Both the position numbers and the translations under genes were made by a program. The notes beneath the pieces are model-generated. The model was not told the origin of the DNA. It did no database searches and was given only the letters and a program-made list of their open reading frames with translations. Shown here one piece after another: positions 30,417 to 41,332 of a stretch of DNA of 64,000 nt; positions within the stretch are counted from its first letter, which is position 1; each line of letters opens with the position of its first letter. The stretch comes from Symbiodinium kawagutii (taxonomy: Eukaryota; Sar; Dinophyceae; Suessiales; Symbiodiniaceae). Location of the stretch: assembly GCA_009767595.1 (NCBI GenBank), contig VSDK01021987.1:246687-310686 (forward strand). The letters are read 5' to 3'.

Positions 30417-31975
30417 AACAATAGTGACGACGACTACGTTGACTACATTGAGGATGCTGATGCAGATAATAACGATTACATGCAGATGAGTTTAATGCCA
30501 AGTTCTATCGAAGATGGGTAACTTAAATTCCTATCACCGAGGATTCGGGAACTTTTCCGATTGTTTGTAATGGTTAAATGCATGTTTATCAATTCTTTGT
30601 TCCTTGGATGCCCAATTGTAATGTAGACATTTCACTTAGCATGCTTGCGGCATTATGGATGTAGCACCGGCGACTCCACCCGTCGGACAATGAAAAGAGG
30701 TTGAAATTGATTGCGTAGTTGGTCAAGGTCAGGCATCCAGTGCAGGAAGCATGAATGATGGCAGGAATGACAATTGCCACATCACTTTGGTTTACTACTT
30801 TGGATGATGGATGGACATTTCACATTGTGCTGTTGTTGGAACATTTGGAACCTTGTGTTTGTCCCTGAGTCTGCAGTCTTGTTTGGGGCACAATCTGCGC
30901 ATGGTTCAAATTCATTGCCTCAGCTGACCAAAGGAACACTATTTCCTTTTTTACACTCCTGCAACTATGCACAACAGTTGTCAGTGTGCTACAGTCCAAT
31001 TTTCGAATCAATTTTTTCTGGTTCCGAGTGTGAACCAAGGGTTCATTACTGTTTTGGCCTGTGGGGTATGTCCAGGAAGGGCCACAAACCATCAACCATC
31101 CTTTGGCGGGTTCTGTCACAAGCATCACATTTGCTCATAACTTATAACCTCGTCAACGCTTGCAGTCCGAGTATCCCTTGGCTGTGGCACAACCATTGTC
31201 TTCAGAACCTTTTTGACAAGCAGATCCATGGCTGCCAGGAGTCTCTCCATTGGTAAGCTTCCGTTACACCAATGGCAGGCTCGTGTCACAGCTGGCTGGA
31301 GGGTTGATTTGGATTTATTTTAATCTACGAAGGTTTGCGCTGCTTTAACCTATTGACATTGAGCTGTGTAAACCTAACATCTGTGAATCTCTGACAGGCA
31401 AACCTAGCGACATCAGTAGGAACCTATGCACCAACAACTGTAGCACACATCCACAGGTGTCTTGTGAAGTGCCCTCACGACGGGTTTTTGAACCGATAGC
31501 CCCACGTGCCAGTCCCGTGGCTTCCTTTGCAGGCACGTGGCCGCTGGTGTTAGCTTAGGGGGCAATAGGGGGTCAGCTGTCCCACTTACAACCCCGGCTG
31601 CACGACCAAGAAGAATTGCATATGTTTTTTTTTCCACGGAATCCGCTTCCGCTTGATACCTGCATGCTTCTGCAATATCGTTGGCAAATCTGGAACCACG
31701 TGAAATTCAGCAGGTATCACACCTAGGATTAGTTTGAAGATTCACATCTAGGAGTGGAGCTAGCACACCACCGCCACTTATGATTCACAACTTCCAAGGT
31801 GCAGCGAATGCTAGGAGCAGGGGTACCACAACGAATGAATTTGTGGTGAATTGGAAGCCATTCCTGAAAATGGGGGTACAAAACGTCAATGACAACCATC
31901 CAAAAAGATAGATCCAGCATGATCCAGCTAGATCCAGCTACCGGTTTATCCTTGTAGGAGGTATAACCCCGGGCC
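30417..31975. other. Intergenic stretch
   Basis: A 160-codon plus-strand frame at 30774-31256 and a minus-strand frame opposite are both open, and neither has a recognisable family or splice signals. No gene is called. Confidence 0.4.
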
Positions 31976-32176
31976 ATGAGGGGGTTGTTGTCTTCTATGA
32001 CGTGGGATTTCGACGATGAATCAATCCTTCAAAATAGTTGTCAGAACATATATGTTGTAGATTGCTCATTGAAAGACTTTGACACTCATATCGAAGAACT
32101 TCACAACTTTCTAAGCTGTAGACGCTTTGTAACCATGTACGAAGTCGGAATAGATGAAGTCCGAATGCACATCTAA
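31976..32176 (+). CDS. 66-codon ORF, unknown product
   Basis: ATG 31976 opens a protein-like frame (MTWDFDDESILQNSCQNIYV, then VDCSLKDFDTHIEELHN) ending at 32174. The 'WDFD...VDCSL' segment faintly recalls the start of FkbM-like methyltransferase domains, but the motif is too short to assign. It has no repeats. It could be a single exon. Confidence 0.33.
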   Translation: MRGLLSSMTWDFDDESILQNSCQNIYVVDCSLKDFDTHIEELHNFLSCRRFVTMYEVGIDEVRMHI

Positions 32177-33317
32177 ATTAGTAGCAATGCATCCAAACAG
32201 TTCCTCAAACCCTCAGTTCACACCATGGTTCATCGCTGAACTAGCCGGTTCGTTGGGGACTAATATCAGAAGACACCATATTGACCATTAATTAGGCACA
32301 ACTGTAAGCATTAGAGGATTACAACTGTAAGCATTAATTAAGCACAACTGTAACTTGACCATTGCAGGCATTTGTATAGCACTACAAACTTTGGAAACAA
32401 ATTCTGGGAGTGTGCAGAGCCTACAGCTGGTGCACAGTTGGTGTTTTACTAGAGATGGCCACCTTCCCAAAGGGTCTAGGTCAGAGACGGGGTGCCAAAG
32501 AACCCAGAAATACCAAGCATATGCTACGTAGGTCTACCTGGGGCAAAAAGAATCAGCTAGATTTGCTATTCAAATTCTAGCTGCCAGTCGGCCAATTACT
32601 AATGTTCATCTTGATATGCAAGGTTTTAAGCCATGGGCTATATCTTTGATGTCTGCACTTTTGCTGTTAATTCTGACTCATGGCCGTAGACGCTTGTGCT
32701 GGACAACTATGATGTAACGGGGACCATGAATGAACGCAGCTGGTTTGCAAACACGCCTGGTTCATTGGCCTACTGGCAGCTGGCTTTATGGGAGATGTGG
32801 GTAATCCCTGGATCCCTGATATGGGCATGGGTCAAGATCATGCACGGAAGCAACCATCTAGCGATGTAGCCCGTCATTTCTCTTGTGGGAAAGCGTTCAG
32901 TCTTGCTCGTTGATAGTGGAACACAGGAGCAGTGATTAAAACCTGTTTTTTGCGGGTTGTCCCATCATGGACATCCGTATTGGCCAACCCAAGAGACGAA
33001 CCGAGTTATTGTTGCATATTGTTACTCCAGATTCACTACATACAAATATGCAAGTATTAATAGCCAGCCCGTGTGATTAATCAGATGCAGCTGTTTTGTC
33101 TCCGTTCACCTGTCAGGTTCATCTTTGCAAACGCAGTACAGGAGGTGCCCGCTGCTAAAATGTCCCGGTCACCAGGCACTTTTCTGGAGGATTTGCAACC
33201 AGAAAGCACGGTATACAATCATGATACATCAGTAGAATGATGGATTAATGGTTAGTGAATGGTGGTTAGAAATGGTTTGCAACATAAAATGGTTCATGGA
33301 TGTGGTGGTGATACCAG
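32177..33317. other. Intergenic stretch
   Basis: No gene seen. It includes short direct repeats of 'gcattaattaa/gcacaactgtaa' at 32285-32360. Confidence 0.45.
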
Positions 33318-33361
33318 GTTCCAATGACTTGGGAGTCAGCAGTATCCTGCAAAGCCGCTCG
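33318..33361 (+). CDS. Candidate 44-bp micro-exon
   Basis: Bounded by 'ataccag' and a perfect GTGAGT donor at 33362. The frame is uncertain. It could belong to the two-exon gene downstream. Confidence 0.25.
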
Positions 33362-33761
33362 GTGAGTTATGAGACCATGCCACTTATCCCAAGTCATCTT
33401 ACAAAAGACAATGGGAGAACCCATACTACATGGGAACCCAAATGTAACTCAGCAAGCCCCGACCCCAACTACATGGATCAACAATTTTTGAAATAGTTAT
33501 GAATTGTTGAACCATGTGCTTTTGAATGGTGCTTACTTAGTGACATAGGGTTTCCCACTATAGGTAGCCAATAAATTGGCCAGTGACCCAGGACCCAAAC
33601 TTTCAATCGAAACGTCTGCAACTGTACAATGTCAATCTGAAATGATTGACGCTTTGAGCCGGGCGCGATAGCTGCGTATCCAGTTCTCATGTCAACCTCT
33701 CAATGGATTACTGTAACTTATGGAAAACCCATTAAACCAGTACTCCAGGGGGTTGAACCAG

Positions 33762-33938
33762 CATGGTGGGCATCCTCATGTCAGTCCAAGTTTAGGATAG
33801 TTTCGGCTTCACTAATGGCTGCTGGAGCTCTCAAGTCCATGTCGTCCTGCGTAAGCCCATTGTTGCGCCAGAAGTCTGGGGTCATTGGAACCTGGTATGC
33901 CCCTGTCAGTGATCATTTCCGGACCCTGGACCGGAGAG
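33762..33938 (+). CDS. Two-exon candidate gene, exon 1 (unknown)
   Basis: The acceptor is ttgaaccag and the donor GAGAG|GTATGC leaves phase 1. The peptide includes KFRIVSASLMAAGALKSMSS and GVIGTWYAPVSDHFRTLDRR. Joined to 34079 across a 140-bp intron, the frame continues to a stop. No domain is recognised. Confidence 0.35.
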
Positions 33939-34078
33939 GTATGCAAAGAAGATATGCAATACTGTAAATGGATATATATTATGTTTACAGTAAATTCATA
34001 TGATGATATCATGCAAATCAGCATACTGTAAATCTATATGGGATTCTATGCATACAAAATGATCCACTTGCAACAAAG

Positions 34079-34227
34079 ACAGGCCTTTTCGGACTCAATG
34101 GATGTCCCCCTTGGATTACATAGGCACCAAATCTATGGATGTCCCCGGCAGGACCGTTTCGCCAGTGACCTTCAGCCCGGTGCGGTCCCTGCGATTCCAA
34201 GCTGTCGGACGAGAGGAGACCATTTGA
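34079..34227 (+). CDS. Two-exon candidate gene, exon 2 with stop (unknown)
   Basis: After acceptor caacaaag the frame reads RPFRTQWMSPLDYIGTKSMD then VPGRTVSPVTFSP and ends at TGA 34225. The whole 48-codon frame is open and rich in Ser/Pro/Arg, as in a disordered tail. The acceptor is weak, with little pyrimidine upstream. No family is known. Confidence 0.37.
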
Positions 34228-35433
34228 ATGGCTACCAAGCTGGTTGTAGAGTGGCATTCAGCTTCCAATCCTTGGGATTCTTATAGACTCTCTGTGACCC
34301 ATCTAACTTTGGAGATCACTTGAATTGTATTTTTTTCCGTTTCGTTTCGTGTCTCTTCTTTGTCTGTACCTTTTTTGCTCCTCGGAGTTGGCTCACTTGA
34401 TCAAGGGTTCAATCTCCCTTTTCATGAAGGAGGACATGGTGTTGTATGGTGGCAGGTTGCAGCCTGATCAAGCCTACTCAGATCCTCAACGCTGAGGTCA
34501 GAAGTGTTTCTCCGTATCGCGTGGTCCAGCCCATCACGCCCTGCGTGTCCCCACAGGCAGTGCCGTGATGGGACTCTGTTGTTGAAGTGGTGGCTATAGC
34601 TCCCTACTGGGTCAGTGGACATTGACGGAAGCATCTTAGCCGGTCAACAGCTCAAACATGCACATAACAGGCCTAGACCAAGCGAACACACATTTTTTTT
34701 GTCGGTGTTTGGTTCAACCAACATACAATGATCTCTAGGTGGGACAATTGCTTTGATCATCCAAAGACATCCAAAGACTAGGAGGCCGGTTTGCCTCAAG
34801 CAATGAAGGCGGTGGTGGTCAAGGGTTAGCAATCCAAGCCAATATGGATCCAAATCATGGGAAGCACCAATTTTTTTGGGTACGCTTTAAGCTTGGTACT
34901 ATCAGTTACAGCTGTTGAATATCTATTTATTGAGCAGGATGCGTGATAGTTATATAATTATCGCTAGTCTGGCCGCCTGTTATTGTCAGTCATTGCTGAT
35001 TACTATCCATCATTGGCCACTAGAGCATTTTTAACCACCATTAATCATTGATCAAACACTGTGATTATCCATCGCAACGATCACCAAGCATGAACAGAAA
35101 ATGGTCAACATGCTAACATAATGATACCGTACTATCATTGCTATCAGACACATCAATATAAACACTGTACTAGGAAGCATTAAATTAAGCACGTTAAAAT
35201 GTGCTATGTCAAACATATTACTATTTACCACTATTAGCCACCATTAACCACTTTTAACGCTATAAACCACTATTAACTCTATAAACTATAAACCACTATT
35301 ATACAACTATTAACCACTATTATATAACGTTCTTAGCCCCTATTCAGTGCCAGTAAAAAGTAAAAATGCATCTGAAACACCTTCCATCACCTGACCTTAA
35401 CATCCTCACTTCACCGTTCAACGAACGTGCCAG
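34228..35433. other. Intergenic stretch with AACCACTATTA tract
   Basis: No gene seen. At 35200-35335 the sequence is built from degenerate accactattaacc words. The 18-mer ccaaagacatccaaagac at 34761-34778 recurs elsewhere in the window. Confidence 0.5.
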
Positions 35434-35520
35434 GTCCAGCCGCGGGCCGCATCGCCCTTGGCCTTTCAGGCGCCCTAGAGGTCAACCAGATGGTGCTTCC
35501 GGAGCAACAACGATCAACGA
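35434..35520 (+). CDS. Candidate exon, unknown
   Basis: After an acceptor (gtgccag) a GC-rich frame reads PAAGRIALGLSGALEVNQMV then LPEQQ. It runs directly into a heptamer tandem repeat, so its 3' end is unclear. No family is recognised. Confidence 0.27.
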
Positions 35521-35545
35521 CCGGTCCATTGAACGACCAACCACC

Positions 35546-35580
35546 AACGACCAACGACCAACGACCAACGACCAACGACC
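35546..35580. repeat. Heptamer tandem repeat (AACGACC)5
   Basis: Five perfect AACGACC units lie in tandem with a sixth isolated unit at 35532-35538. It is not a known telomere repeat. Confidence 0.9.
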
Positions 35581-37103
35581 GGTGGATCTATGGGATCTAT
35601 GGGAGGGATCTATGGGAGGGTTGTCATGGGGAAAGGGCTATTGTTCCACTGGTGCCATTGAAATTGAACAGGATCTAAACTGCTGGTTTTTGCTAGGAAC
35701 TGGTTTTATAGTTGTACCACTGGTTTTTGAATGAACACAGCATCTTTAGACTGCTCGATTATTGGTACAACCAGTTGGGTTCAAGAATTATAAATATCAT
35801 TATGCACACTGGTAGGTTGGTAGAACCAGTAAAGACATCATTATGTACAACCTGGTACAACCAATCATAAGTCAAAAGCAAACATTGTAGGTTAAATATG
35901 ATCATTGTGCGCGATGGGTTCAAGATGATACTGGTGATTGATGCAGCTGGTTTTTATGTTGGGTGTGATGATGCTGCTGCTGATGATGTTGTTTGATATA
36001 TGATGTGAATAATGTTGTCTTAGCCATACACATGCATGGCTGTGGGTCAAAACCGTGCGTCCCCCATTCCAAAAGTCACCTGAACTGAGTACTTGTTGAA
36101 TATTCATCTACCTAGTTTTGGTGACGATTGGTTGTGAGTCATACCCACAGGACTGAATGTCACACATCATTATCATAGTTGCTTAACCGGTTAACCCTAA
36201 ACAATCTTGTGATTGTTGGCTTTTTCTCCTGTCATTAACCAGTAATCTATATACACAATATCGATACATATACACACATACATATATATATATATATATA
36301 CACATGTACGATATCATATAGCTGCTCACTGCTAATCATTCCTGATAACTGGTGTGCATATATTACACATGCAACTATTGCTGACAATTTCTTGTCTATT
36401 GCTGACAATTGGTGTTGACCATGTCATGCCCACTGCCAGGCACCTGTTGGCAGCCGCTTCCTTGTCCCCACAGGAATCCTGCAGGCGCTCCGGGAGAACA
36501 CAATGTGACCGCTGTGCTTGGGTTGGTTTGTTTGGTCGTTTGGTGTTGGTTCTTTGATTTGATTGGTTGGTTGCTGTAATTGGTGGATCATTTGGTTATT
36601 TGATGACTGAGTGGTAGATCATTTGAAGGGAAAAGGCCACCGCACTTTGCAATGTCGAGGGATGTCGAGAGTCTATAGGTACAACATTGAACCCGCACAT
36701 GGCCCGTGGAAGACAATTCTACCTTACATTTTGATCCCTCCAGGGTTCCGCCCTGGTTTAGTGCAGCAGGGTTTAATGTCGGGTGCGTGGGATTCTGGTT
36801 TTGAGGTTAAATGATGCGTTTCCGGTGAAAAAGGGGCATGACGCCACTGCGAACGCACTGGTATCACAGATGATTCACAGATGCAGAAGATGGATCTTTT
36901 GAATTTGGAACCCATCTGAGCGGTGACCAAAATATTTTGTCAAATTGCTGGCCTATGCCCATGCTTTGGCTTTGGGACAAATGTGAATGCTTTTGATTTT
37001 GGGTTTGCAACAGTCTTTGGATGTCTTTGTCGGGTTGATTTTTTGTGGGGTTTGTTTTCTTCACTTTTCCCGGTACTTCAAAGCTTCAAACGTTCCGATA
37101 AAG
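35581..37103. other. Intergenic stretch
   Basis: Low-complexity A+T-rich sequence with a TA/CA run at 36270-36302. A pyrimidine-rich segment (ttttcttcacttttcccgg) at about 37057-37075 precedes the ORF at 37104. Confidence 0.45.
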
Positions 37104-37658
37104 ATGTCTCTCTTTTTCCGGTCCACGCAAATTCGCCTCAACGCAATTGACAACGAAGGTTGGGCCTCAGCCTACGCAAACGCAGCGTATGTGCGGGGTC
37201 CCAGAGGCTTGAAGCATCTTCACAGGAGCGGTGAATTCTTGCTGCGCAGCAGCACTTCTGCTTTAGCATGGGGGGTTAGAGAGATGGAGAATGGGCAGAC
37301 GTGGTTGGAGAATGCTGGAGATTGGGATGGCAGTTTGGCAGGTGGGGTTCTTCTAGACACCTGCCAAATAATAGACATCTTCTATTCCCAACAGGCAACA
37401 ATAGTTGCAATTGTGCGAAAAACGAGTTGGAGGATCGCCAGAAGTCTTGGGTACTGCGAAAACCTGGGTGTTTTCAGCTCGTTCCAAGCTCAAGGGAAGT
37501 CAAAAGGATCAGTATCATCACAGTTCACTGTGAATGCTACAACTGTGGCCTCTGAAGACTTCTTTGTTCACTGGTGTGGTGATCAACATCTTGAGAACCC
37601 CACATCCGCAGGACAGAAAGACAAGTTCATGCATCTAATCTCATCTAATGCCTGTTGA
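37104..37658 (+). CDS. 184-codon ORF, unknown product
   Basis: One of the longest unbroken host-type frames. From ATG 37104 it reads MSLFFRSTQIRLNAIDNEGW and continues with GLKHLHRSGEFLLRSS, ENAGDWDGSLAGGVLLDTCQ and a Ser/Thr-rich region to TGA 37656. A longer start at 36987 would add hydrophobic residues encoded by the pyrimidine-rich region and seems less likely. The upstream pyrimidine tract could serve trans- or cis-splicing. No domain is recognised. Confidence 0.35.
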   Translation: MSLFFRSTQIRLNAIDNEGWASAYANAAYVRGPRGLKHLHRSGEFLLRSSTSALAWGVREMENGQTWLENAGDWDGSLAGGVLLDTCQIIDIFYSQQATIVAIVRKTSWRIARSLGYCENLGVFSSFQAQGKSKGSVSSQFTVNATTVASEDFFVHWCGDQHLENPTSAGQKDKFMHLISSNAC

Positions 37659-37833
37659 CTTTGTCATTGTTTGTTCCACTGCCCAAGTGTCAACAATTTT
37701 GATATACGCTGTTTCTGAGGGTAAATACATGGATTTTGCTGTCGTTGGGATGCTTGCTGCAGTTTCATTGACCCAAGTCGTCTTATTTTCACTAGGGTCA
37801 GTCTCGACGCCTGAACTGCTTGAGGCAACGTGA
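37648..37833 (+). CDS. Hydrophobic ORF, likely membrane segment(s)
   Basis: A 61-codon frame overlapping the end of the previous ORF. It contains two hydrophobic stretches (VDFVIVCSTAQVSTILIYAV and MDFAVVGMLAAVSLTQVVLF) that could each span a membrane, then LGSVSTPELLEAT and a stop. It may be an exon of a membrane protein together with 38240-38488. No family is recognised. Confidence 0.33.
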   Translation: MPVDFVIVCSTAQVSTILIYAVSEGKYMDFAVVGMLAAVSLTQVVLFSLGSVSTPELLEAT

Positions 37834-38239
37834 TGGCGACATTTCGCACCTGTGACACTGATGCTCCTAATGCCAGCTATCCTGGGTGGTCCAGATGATC
37901 CCTGTGTCGAAATCATTCCTTGCTGATGCCCAGAATAGACGGGACTTGGTGGTTCATCTCATCATTTTAAAATCCGTACATGGAATCACTTATTGTATTA
38001 ATCTGTATTACACAAGCAGGTTTTTGTCGTTTTCTTGTAGCAGAGGTGCTGCGGAATCCTGAGTACAGTAGCTAGCGACTATCGCTGGTAGTGGGTCCCT
38101 ACAGTCCCTACAGAAGAGCCTACCCAGATTCTGCGAAGCGTTCAACCATGAGGCCCTGTGAATCCCCAAGGGTAGCTTGAAAGGGGGAACCTGTCAGTTC
38201 ATCACGCTATGTCGATATGGCGCGCTTGCTTTCCACCAG

Positions 38240-38488
38240 GGACACCAGCAAATGTTGGACCCAGCGGCTGTGGCGGATGGCGTAGCTTCCGAGCCCGACA
38301 AAGCTTTGTGTTTGAGGTCCGGCAGTATAGCATCAGTGGATATGATTGGATATGAACGACTGCCCATTGCTATCATCAGTTGTTTCATACCGACGGTTGC
38401 TCTTCAAGTGGCAAAAGAAACTTCACCAAGGGACACCTCCCAGCAACATCCAGCAGTAGGTGATACAGTCAGTAGCTCTGGTGTTTGA
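38240..38488 (+). CDS. Candidate terminal exon of a membrane protein
   Basis: After acceptor tttccaccag the frame gives GHQQMLDPAAVADGVASEPD, then a hydrophobic stretch (ERLPIAIISCFIPTVALQVA), and a polar tail (SPRDTSQQHPAVGDTVSSSG) ending at 38486. One transmembrane helix is likely. It lies 400 bp after another hydrophobic frame on the same strand. Confidence 0.33.
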   Translation, partial: GHQQMLDPAAVADGVASEPDKALCLRSGSIASVDMIGYERLPIAIISCFIPTVALQVAKETSPRDTSQQHPAVGDTVSSSGV

Positions 38489-39084
38489 ACCTGCGAGCAG
38501 CCAGCCTTTGTTGCCTCGTCCTTTTGGACCTTCAAACATTCGGGCGCACGATCCTTCGATCGAGCCATGAAGTTGGCGTTGCGAAGCCTAGGTTGGTTGT
38601 CCAAGTGTCCAAGGCTAATCTGAACGCCGGTCTGACCTGGTCACAATGTGTCACAAGTGTTGGACATCCAGTTGGGAGTGGGGGCTAGCCACGGCAACGC
38701 AATCAGATTAAAACCTTCGACTAATTTTACCAACGTCTTGACGGCTTATCTCTCTCATTCTTGGGATGCGCAAATCAGAACATATCCGGTGGTTTCACTG
38801 ATGCAACATGCCCATGGTCCTTCATAGCATGAGCTTCTCATACGACCCTCTAATACCTGACAGGCCAGCTTCGACTCTTTGGTGATTCAGATTCGATCTT
38901 TGGACTCGTTAATGAAGGCTGCACCCCTCTTGGACGCTCCACAGCTGTTGGTTTACTGGCTCTCAAATATGTATGTATATATATATATATAACTATATGA
39001 TATATATATGTATATATGTATATATGTATGTATATACATATATATTGGCTTGGCTTTTGTTTACGAAGTTAGTACATATGCCAG
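38489..39084. other. Intergenic stretch with TA-rich block
   Basis: A (TA)n/TATG block covers 38970-39046. No gene seen. Confidence 0.5.
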
Positions 39085-39230
39085 GAAGACTCTTTGGAGA
39101 CATTCGCGCCATCAGGGGCTTGCATCCTGGTGTCCTTGCTGCCCAAAGGAAGAACGTGGCGACACCGATCATGGAAGGGGGCCTCTTGTGGCGTTGACGA
39201 ACGCGCAGATAAAAATGCAGCAGTGGGCCG
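39085..39230 (+). CDS. Candidate internal exon with canonical donor, unknown
   Basis: Bounded by 'tatgccag' and a perfect GTGAGT donor. Two frames are open across all 146 bp, one giving SWCPCCPKEERGDTDHGRG then LVALTNAQIKMQQWAG, the other DSLETFAPSGACILVSLLPK. GC content is above its surroundings. The frame cannot be fixed without neighbours, and no family is recognised. Confidence 0.38.
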
Positions 39231-39369
39231 GTGAGTAGCATGTAGGTCGTGGAGGTAGGGGATGGACATCCATCTACCATCAAATACCATCAGCACTGCA
39301 AAGCAGTCCTCATGTTGGGATACGTCGGGATTATACCCTTCTTCCACCTTCCCAAATTGCGCTGTGCAT

Positions 39370-39470
39370 ATGGTGGTTAAGATGGGGGTACCCCTAAATC
39401 ATAATGATTATTACTGATTGCCGGTTTAAACTGTCCATTTTTGGGGTCCCAATTTTGAGAAGCCACCGCT
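39370..39470. mobile_element. MITE-like inverted-repeat element, copy B
   Basis: The left end ATGGTGGTT with GGGGGTACCCC has a small deletion of the TTCTC block. The right end TTTTTGGGGTCCCAATTTTG followed by AGAAGCCACCGC is intact. The internal 'aaatcat' and 'ccattttt' words are shared with copies E and F. Confidence 0.7.
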
Positions 39471-39955
39471 GTAGATCATTGCGGATGTCAATGGATTTCA
39501 GGGCGCTACACAGCACCCACAGGCCATGACCTCCCATGACCTCCCAACTGTTCCAGGATCCGTTGGACTTCACCAGCATAGCAACTGAACCATGGGGGGA
39601 TTCTCTGGCGCCACCAGCCTCAACGCAGCGATCACATGCGGCTCTTCATCCATTTTTGTTGGCCTGAAATAGTCCTTTCATGTCCTTTATCATTTGATCT
39701 GTCCATAGAGAAGCAGGGATAAGTTCGCAGTTTTGAATTGTTTTGATAGCTTTTCTTGAATTATTTTGAGCCAATCAGTGGTTGTAGCCAAGAGCAACAT
39801 AGGTGCAGGACAGGGTGCTGCGTCAGGCGAAGAAAAAGGCAGAGACTGCCCGAGATGGACTTTTCAGCTCAGAGAAGAAGGATGCTAAGGTCGTTGCCGG
39901 TGTCCAACTATCGATGTTGGTTTTGCTACTGCAGCAGTAGCAGTATTTGTAGGAG
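39471..39955. other. Intergenic stretch
   Basis: No gene supported. The open frame starting at 39756 is only notable because it enters the AGT repeat downstream. Confidence 0.45.
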
Positions 39956-39959
39956 GACT

Positions 39960-40162
39960 AGGTGTAGGAGGAGGAGCAGTAGTAGTAGTAGTAGTAGTAG
40001 TAGTAGCAGCAGTAGCAGTAGCAGTACTCGTAGCAGTTGCAGTAGCAGTAGCAATACTAGTCGTAGTAATAGTAATAGTAATAGTAGAAGTAGTAATTGT
40101 TGTTGCTGCAGTAGTAGCAGGAGTAGTAGTAGCAGTAGCAGCAGGAGTAGTATCAGTAGCAG

Positions 40163-40221
<59 letters not shown>

Positions 40222-40240
40222 ATTGTTGTTGTTGTTGTTG
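39960..40240. repeat. (AGT/AGC)n trinucleotide array
   Basis: About 260 bases of trinucleotides dominated by AGT with AGC, AAT and ACT variants, ending in a pure (AGT)n run and a GTT run. The long Ser-rich, Leu-rich and Thr-rich frames across it are repeat artefacts. Confidence 0.97.
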
Positions 40241-40896
40241 TTGGCTGGTGGATGGGCAACAAACTTTGGATTCGCTCACTATTGGAAGTCCCAGTGGGAG
40301 AGAGACCGAACCCAAAACCCATGTCTTGTGCTACAGCTTTTGGTTTGCAACCTCAAACCTAGAGGCATTCCCTTGCCCTGAGTTTGCTTGAATCGTTGCA
40401 GAATTTGCCTGTGTTTTCGAGTGGGCTTTCATCAGGTCTTCCTCAATTCCGGAAGGTCAGATTGTTTTCCTCCCTCTTAAAATTACTACAGTAGTGAGTT
40501 CAAACACCATATTGTTCAGTTCCGTTTTCTGTTGGTACGACTATTATCATCAATCATCTACTCATGGACTTGAATATTGAGAATCACTTCGGTTTTGACA
40601 GTTGTAGCCATCCATTTGTTTCGCTGGTACGGCTGCATCTTGGCCAGAAGCTGGCGGTCAAGAAGCAACGGGCGATTAAGAAGCTCAAGAAGGCACAGCT
40701 CTGTGAAGCAAGGACTTACTCCAACATCAATAAGTTGTCATCAATCACCACCCATAACCAGCCACTGTGGTGAACGTATCATTGGTGCAGTACTGATGTT
40801 AATTCTCCAAGAGATCTATTTGATGATTCATCCATATTCATCCTATGGGTTATGAAGTGGCTGGCAGCCTCTCATACAACTGATGCCAATTTGCAG
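40241..40896. other. Intergenic stretch with a weak Lys-rich frame
   Basis: A short Lys/Arg-rich frame at about 40615-40715 (LGQKLAVKKQRAIKKLKKAQ) has protein-like composition but no clear splice sites. No gene is called. Confidence 0.35.
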
Positions 40897-41034
40897 CTTG
40901 AGATCTGGTGTCAAACTGGGGCCTTGCCTGCGCCTCCCCAGCAAGACCAGGTTGCCAATTCCAAGATTTCCATGGTCCTTTTTCACACAACAACCTCTGT
41001 GGAGTCAGATGCCCTGCTTGAAAACTTCAGTTGA
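40897..41034 (+). CDS. Candidate terminal exon, unknown
   Basis: A good acceptor (tgccaatttgcag) opens a frame of 45 codons: LEIWCQTGALPAPPQQDQVA, then SKISMVLFHTTTSVES and a stop at 41032. The composition is that of an ordinary protein. No family is recognised. It immediately precedes a CATA array. Confidence 0.4.
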   Translation, partial: LEIWCQTGALPAPPQQDQVANSKISMVLFHTTTSVESDALLENFS

Positions 41035-41059
41035 TTTTTCCGCGTTAAGACTTTAGACC

Positions 41060-41332
41060 TACATGCATACATGTATACATTGCGTACATGCATACGTACG
41101 TAATTACGTACGTACGTACTTACATACATACAGCCATACAGACATACAGACATGCAGACATACATACATACAGACATGCATACATACATACATACATACA
41201 TACATGCAGATATACATACATACATACATACATACATACATACATACATACATACATACATTCATACATGCATACATACATACATACATACACAGACATG
41301 CATACATCCATGCATGCATACATACATACATA
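41060..41332. repeat. (CATA)n array with CATG/CAGA variants
   Basis: About 65 four-base units. Six-frame open frames over this region encode only Tyr-Ile-His-Thr or Met-Tyr-Val-Cys repeats. Confidence 0.97.

Noticed and set aside
39756..40391. 211-codon Ser-rich ORF and the long Thr- and Leu-rich ORFs opposite it
   Set aside because: All are translations of the AGT/AGC trinucleotide array; the unique ends have no protein character.
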